DNA of 8,681 nucleotides from Anaerolineae bacterium (GTDB lineage Bacteria; Chloroflexota; Anaerolineae; Aggregatilineales; Phototrophicaceae), in contig JANQRM010000316.1 in NCBI GenBank assembly GCA_028284565.1, positions 1 through 8,681 of the forward strand, read 5' to 3'. This document shows, piece after piece, positions 6,528 to 8,681 of this stretch. Position numbers and translations under genes: made by a program. The notes beneath the pieces are model-generated. The model did not search any database and was not told the origin of the DNA. It saw only the letters and a program-made list of their open reading frames with translations. Within the stretch, counting starts at the first letter, position 1. Each line of letters starts with the position of its first letter.

Positions 6528-7523
6528 ATGTCGCATACATTACAAGAACTCTCAGACAAATTAAAATTATCCAAGTCCACCATCTCCAAAGCCTTGAATG
6601 GTTATGACGATGTCTCCGATGAAACGCGCGCATTAGTCATGCGAACCGCCATGGAAATGGGCTATCAACCGAGCGCGGCCGCCCGTAGCCTCTCGCGTGG
6701 ACGTACAGAGAAAATCGGCTTGTTTCTCAATACTTCTATCGAGTATGTAATTGATTATTTGTCGGGTATTTTTTCCGGTGCAGTAGAGCGAGCATCGGAT
6801 GTCAACAAACGACTCATTCTTTATACTATCGCTGACAATGATCCCAGTTATCTTCTACAGATTTGCCGTGCAAGAGAGATAGACGGCGTTATCCTGTTCT
6901 CGACTCATTATGACAACAACACGATCAAGACCTTATTGGATGATGAATTTCCCTTTGTTGTGATGGGGCGACGCATTCTTGATGAGCGAGTGTCCTATAT
7001 CGTGCCAGATTTTTATGACGGGACATATCGCTCGACCCAGTATTTGATTGAGAAAGGTCACCGGCAGATAGCATTTACAACACGTTCGCAGTTAGAAACC
7101 GCCAATGCTGAACATCTACAAGGCTTTATGGACGCGATGAGAGATGCTGGCATTTCAATAGATGAATCCTTGATTGTCGAGACTCGTCTAGAACCAGATA
7201 GTGGGGTTGAACCAACAAAGAAATTGCTCTCACTAGACAACCGCCCAACGGCAATTCTGGCGTTTCATGATCTGGTGGCAATGGATGTGATACGAGCTAT
7301 TCAAGAAATGGGATTGCATGTGCCAAACGACATTGCGGTCATGGGTTTCGATGGTCTGCGAACTGGGTTAATCACCTCACCTCGTATTTCAACGGTACAA
7401 CAACCCTTACAATATATTGGTCAGCGAGTCATCGAAATCGTGAATCAACAGATAGAAGACAAGACATTACCACCTGTTCAAGAGACAGTTCCGGTTGAAA
7501 TCGTCGTTCGTGAATCAGCATAG
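6528..7523 (+). CDS. LacI/GalR-family transcriptional regulator
   Basis: This is a cytoplasmic DNA-binding repressor or activator whose operator affinity should respond to a small ligand, often a sugar. The 331 residues match the usual family length. The N-terminal helix-turn-helix (TLQELSDKLKLSKSTISKAL, 4-23, then NGYDDVSDETR, 24-34) is followed by the hinge region MGYQPSAAARSLSRGRT (44-60), whose Leu55 should enter the minor groove. The periplasmic-binding-protein-like domain runs from IGLFLNTSIEYVIDYLSGI (63-81), through REIDGVILFST (116-126) and EKGHRQIAFTT (175-185), to PTAILAFHDLVAMDVIRA (240-257), VPNDIAVMGFDGL (265-277) and ISTVQQPLQYIGQRV (287-301). The ATG at 6528 puts the HTH at the very N-terminus, as in the family. 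An in-frame start at 6459 would add 23 unrelated residues and overlap the operator. No clear Shine-Dalgarno precedes 6528. The ligand cannot be told from sequence. Confidence 0.93.
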   Translation: MSHTLQELSDKLKLSKSTISKALNGYDDVSDETRALVMRTAMEMGYQPSAAARSLSRGRTEKIGLFLNTSIEYVIDYLSGIFSGAVERASDVNKRLILYTIADNDPSYLLQICRAREIDGVILFSTHYDNNTIKTLLDDEFPFVVMGRRILDERVSYIVPDFYDGTYRSTQYLIEKGHRQIAFTTRSQLETANAEHLQGFMDAMRDAGISIDESLIVETRLEPDSGVEPTKKLLSLDNRPTAILAFHDLVAMDVIRAIQEMGLHVPNDIAVMGFDGLRTGLITSPRISTVQQPLQYIGQRVIEIVNQQIEDKTLPPVQETVPVEIVVRESA

Positions 7524-7533
7524 TCGTTAATTT

Positions 7534-7542
7534 TGATCTTAT
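7534..7542 (+). promoter_or_regulatory. Possible extended -10 before the SnoaL-like gene
   Basis: TG at 7534-7535, one base, then TCTTAT (7537-7542; four of six bases of the consensus) would start transcription near 7550, inside the second operator copy. No convincing -35 exists upstream. Read-through from the regulator gene, 42 bases upstream, is the alternative. Confidence 0.22.
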
Positions 7543-7554
7543 CGAAACCGTTTT
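7543..7554 (+). promoter_or_regulatory. LacI-family operator core, site 2 (upstream of the SnoaL-like gene)
   Basis: CGAAACCGTTTT is an exact copy of the 12-base core of the palindrome before the regulator gene. Here the right arm is degenerate (AGGAAG follows instead of CGT), so the palindrome is incomplete. It directly abuts the ribosome binding site AGGAAG (7555-7560) of the SnoaL-like gene. Binding here could block a promoter just upstream or act as a roadblock to transcripts coming from the regulator gene. Confidence 0.62.
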
Positions 7555-7565
7555 AGGAAGATTAA

Positions 7566-8672
7566 ATGAGTGGAAAAGACAACAATAAACAATCAGTGAA
7601 TGCCGAGAGTGCGACTATTACACTTCAAAATAAAGTGGATATTCAGTTCATGAAAGATGCAGAAGGCAAGCGTAATCAGCGTATGGATGGCTTCGACCCA
7701 AAATTCTCCGATATTGTCGATTACATAATTCGCGTCACCCATGAAATCTGGGAAGAAAAAGCCATTGGCAAGCTCTATGACTATTACGCGAATACAGTTC
7801 AAATTCATACGACGAGTGGGACAGTCTATGGGCGTGAAGCCGTCCTCGCAAGCACAATTGGCACACTCGCCGCCTACCCAGACCGCCGTCTCTATGGAGA
7901 TGAGGTCATCTGGGGTGGAGACGATGTGCAGGGGTTTTATAGCTCACATCGCTTGACTCATGCCGGAACCAATCGAGGTTGGTCGCTTTATGGTCCGCCG
8001 ACAGGCAATAAGATTAATTATCGAGCAATTGCCGATTGTCATGTGAAACGCAATATGATTGTTGAAGAATGGCTAGTGCGAGACGAATTGACATTGATTC
8101 ATCAGTTAGGCTTGAATCCAGTTGAAACAGCGCAGACCTTTGCACGCAAAGAAGCCGATAGTGGCTTGCAACTGCAAATCGCCGGAGATATTGAACGTGG
8201 AACCGGGCAACTGCCTCCGCCTCGGATGCCGGAGCCTGAATCCGATACTTTTGATCCCGAATACTTTGTGCGTCGCCTTATCCATGAAGTCTGGAATTGG
8301 CGTTTATTGAATAAGGTACGGGATTATTTCGCAGAAGCAGTCAATTTAGAATCCGCATCCATGCGGAAGAGTCAAGGGCATGAAGATTATCAAACCTATG
8401 TGTTATCGCTTTTATCACCCTTCCCAGACTTAGCGATGACCATCGAGCATTTCTGTGCTGTGGGGGATGAGAAAACGGGCTATCGTACAGCCACGCGCTG
8501 GACCATGCGTGGAACGCATACGGGCTATGGGATATATGGCGAACCAACGGGTCAGCCCATCCAAATTATGGGGGTCAGCCATCACCTGATCAAAGATGGC
8601 AAAGTGCAAAACGAATGGACATTATTCGATGAATTCGCGCTTCTCAAACAAATTCATCGTCCCAAAGGATAA
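7566..8672 (+). CDS. Tandem SnoaL-like (NTF2-fold) domain protein of unknown function
   Basis: The 368-residue product holds two copies of a SnoaL-like polyketide-cyclase/NTF2-type domain, at about residues 45-185 and 230-365, joined by a Pro-rich linker (216-224). The repeats align clearly. HEIWEEKAIGKLYDYYANTV (59-78) matches HEVWNWRLLNKVRDYFAEAV (240-259). GTNRGWSLYGPPTGNKI (134-150) matches GTHTGYGIYGEPTGQPI (316-332). IVEEWLVRDELTLIHQLG (165-182) matches VQNEWTLFDEFALLKQI (347-363). Asp173 and Asp355 lie where SnoaL-type cyclases keep an acid/base Asp, so either pocket could be active, but no reaction can be assigned. There is no signal peptide or membrane helix, so it is probably cytoplasmic. 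The polar first 40 residues look unstructured. AGGAAG (7555-7560) lies 5 bases before the ATG. It follows the LacI-type gene by 42 bases and carries a copy of its putative operator, so it is probably a regulated catabolic or biosynthetic gene. The domain call is firm; the function is unknown. Confidence 0.85.
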   Translation: MSGKDNNKQSVNAESATITLQNKVDIQFMKDAEGKRNQRMDGFDPKFSDIVDYIIRVTHEIWEEKAIGKLYDYYANTVQIHTTSGTVYGREAVLASTIGTLAAYPDRRLYGDEVIWGGDDVQGFYSSHRLTHAGTNRGWSLYGPPTGNKINYRAIADCHVKRNMIVEEWLVRDELTLIHQLGLNPVETAQTFARKEADSGLQLQIAGDIERGTGQLPPPRMPEPESDTFDPEYFVRRLIHEVWNWRLLNKVRDYFAEAVNLESASMRKSQGHEDYQTYVLSLLSPFPDLAMTIEHFCAVGDEKTGYRTATRWTMRGTHTGYGIYGEPTGQPIQIMGVSHHLIKDGKVQNEWTLFDEFALLKQIHRPKG

Positions 8673-8681
8673 TGTTCAGGG
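8672..8681 (+). CDS. Possible start of a further operon gene (only about three codons in window)
   Basis: The stop of the SnoaL-like gene and an ATG overlap as TAATG (8670-8674), a common translationally coupled junction. AAGGA (8665-8669) precedes it, though only 2 bases before the ATG. Only Met-Phe-Arg can be read before the window ends, so the existence of the gene is a guess based on the junction. Confidence 0.3.

Noticed and set aside
7058..7240. Small minus-strand open frame inside the LacI-type gene
   Set aside because: It is fully antisense to a well-conserved protein and has no ribosome binding site or family resemblance.

Overview
The window reads as a bacterial chromosome of moderate GC with densely packed genes. 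It holds six protein genes, one of them cut by the left edge, and possibly the first bases of a seventh. No tRNA, rRNA, CRISPR array, insertion sequence or phage gene was seen. The gene mix is a PLP-synthase pdxS, a compact chemosensory operon with a hybrid CheA, a glutaryl-CoA dehydrogenase and a LacI-type regulator. This fits an environmental heterotroph, and Chloroflexota (Anaerolineae-like) is my best guess. That placement comes from overall impression, not from a marker search.

Left part (1-1478): pdxS lies on the minus strand and runs off the left edge, with only its N-terminal 234 residues present. A divergent intergenic region of 183 bases separates it from a plus-strand operon and carries a plausible pdxS promoter and a weaker one for cheW. 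Middle (888-5014): cheW, a transducer gene and cheA-REC are packed tightly (1-base gap, then 8-base overlap) and form a closed three-gene module. The transducer has two membrane helices with almost no extracytoplasmic loop. CheA carries its own receiver domain. No cheR, cheB or stand-alone cheY is present, and unrelated genes lie on both sides. This suggests a signalling circuit for something other than classical adapting chemotaxis, or one that borrows adaptation enzymes from elsewhere.

Right part (5015-8681): a single glutaryl-CoA dehydrogenase gene (gcdH) with near-textbook active-site sequence has its own leader and a good intrinsic terminator. After it comes a LacI-family regulator, then a 368-residue protein made of two SnoaL/NTF2-like domains. 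The same 12-base core, CGAAACCGTTTT, occurs just before the regulator gene and just before the SnoaL-like gene, and the first copy sits in a near-perfect 16-bp palindrome. The simplest reading is that the regulator controls itself and the downstream gene or operon, which may continue past the right edge through a TAATG stop/start overlap. This regulator/double-SnoaL pair is the least explained part of the window and the best candidate for an undescribed pathway.
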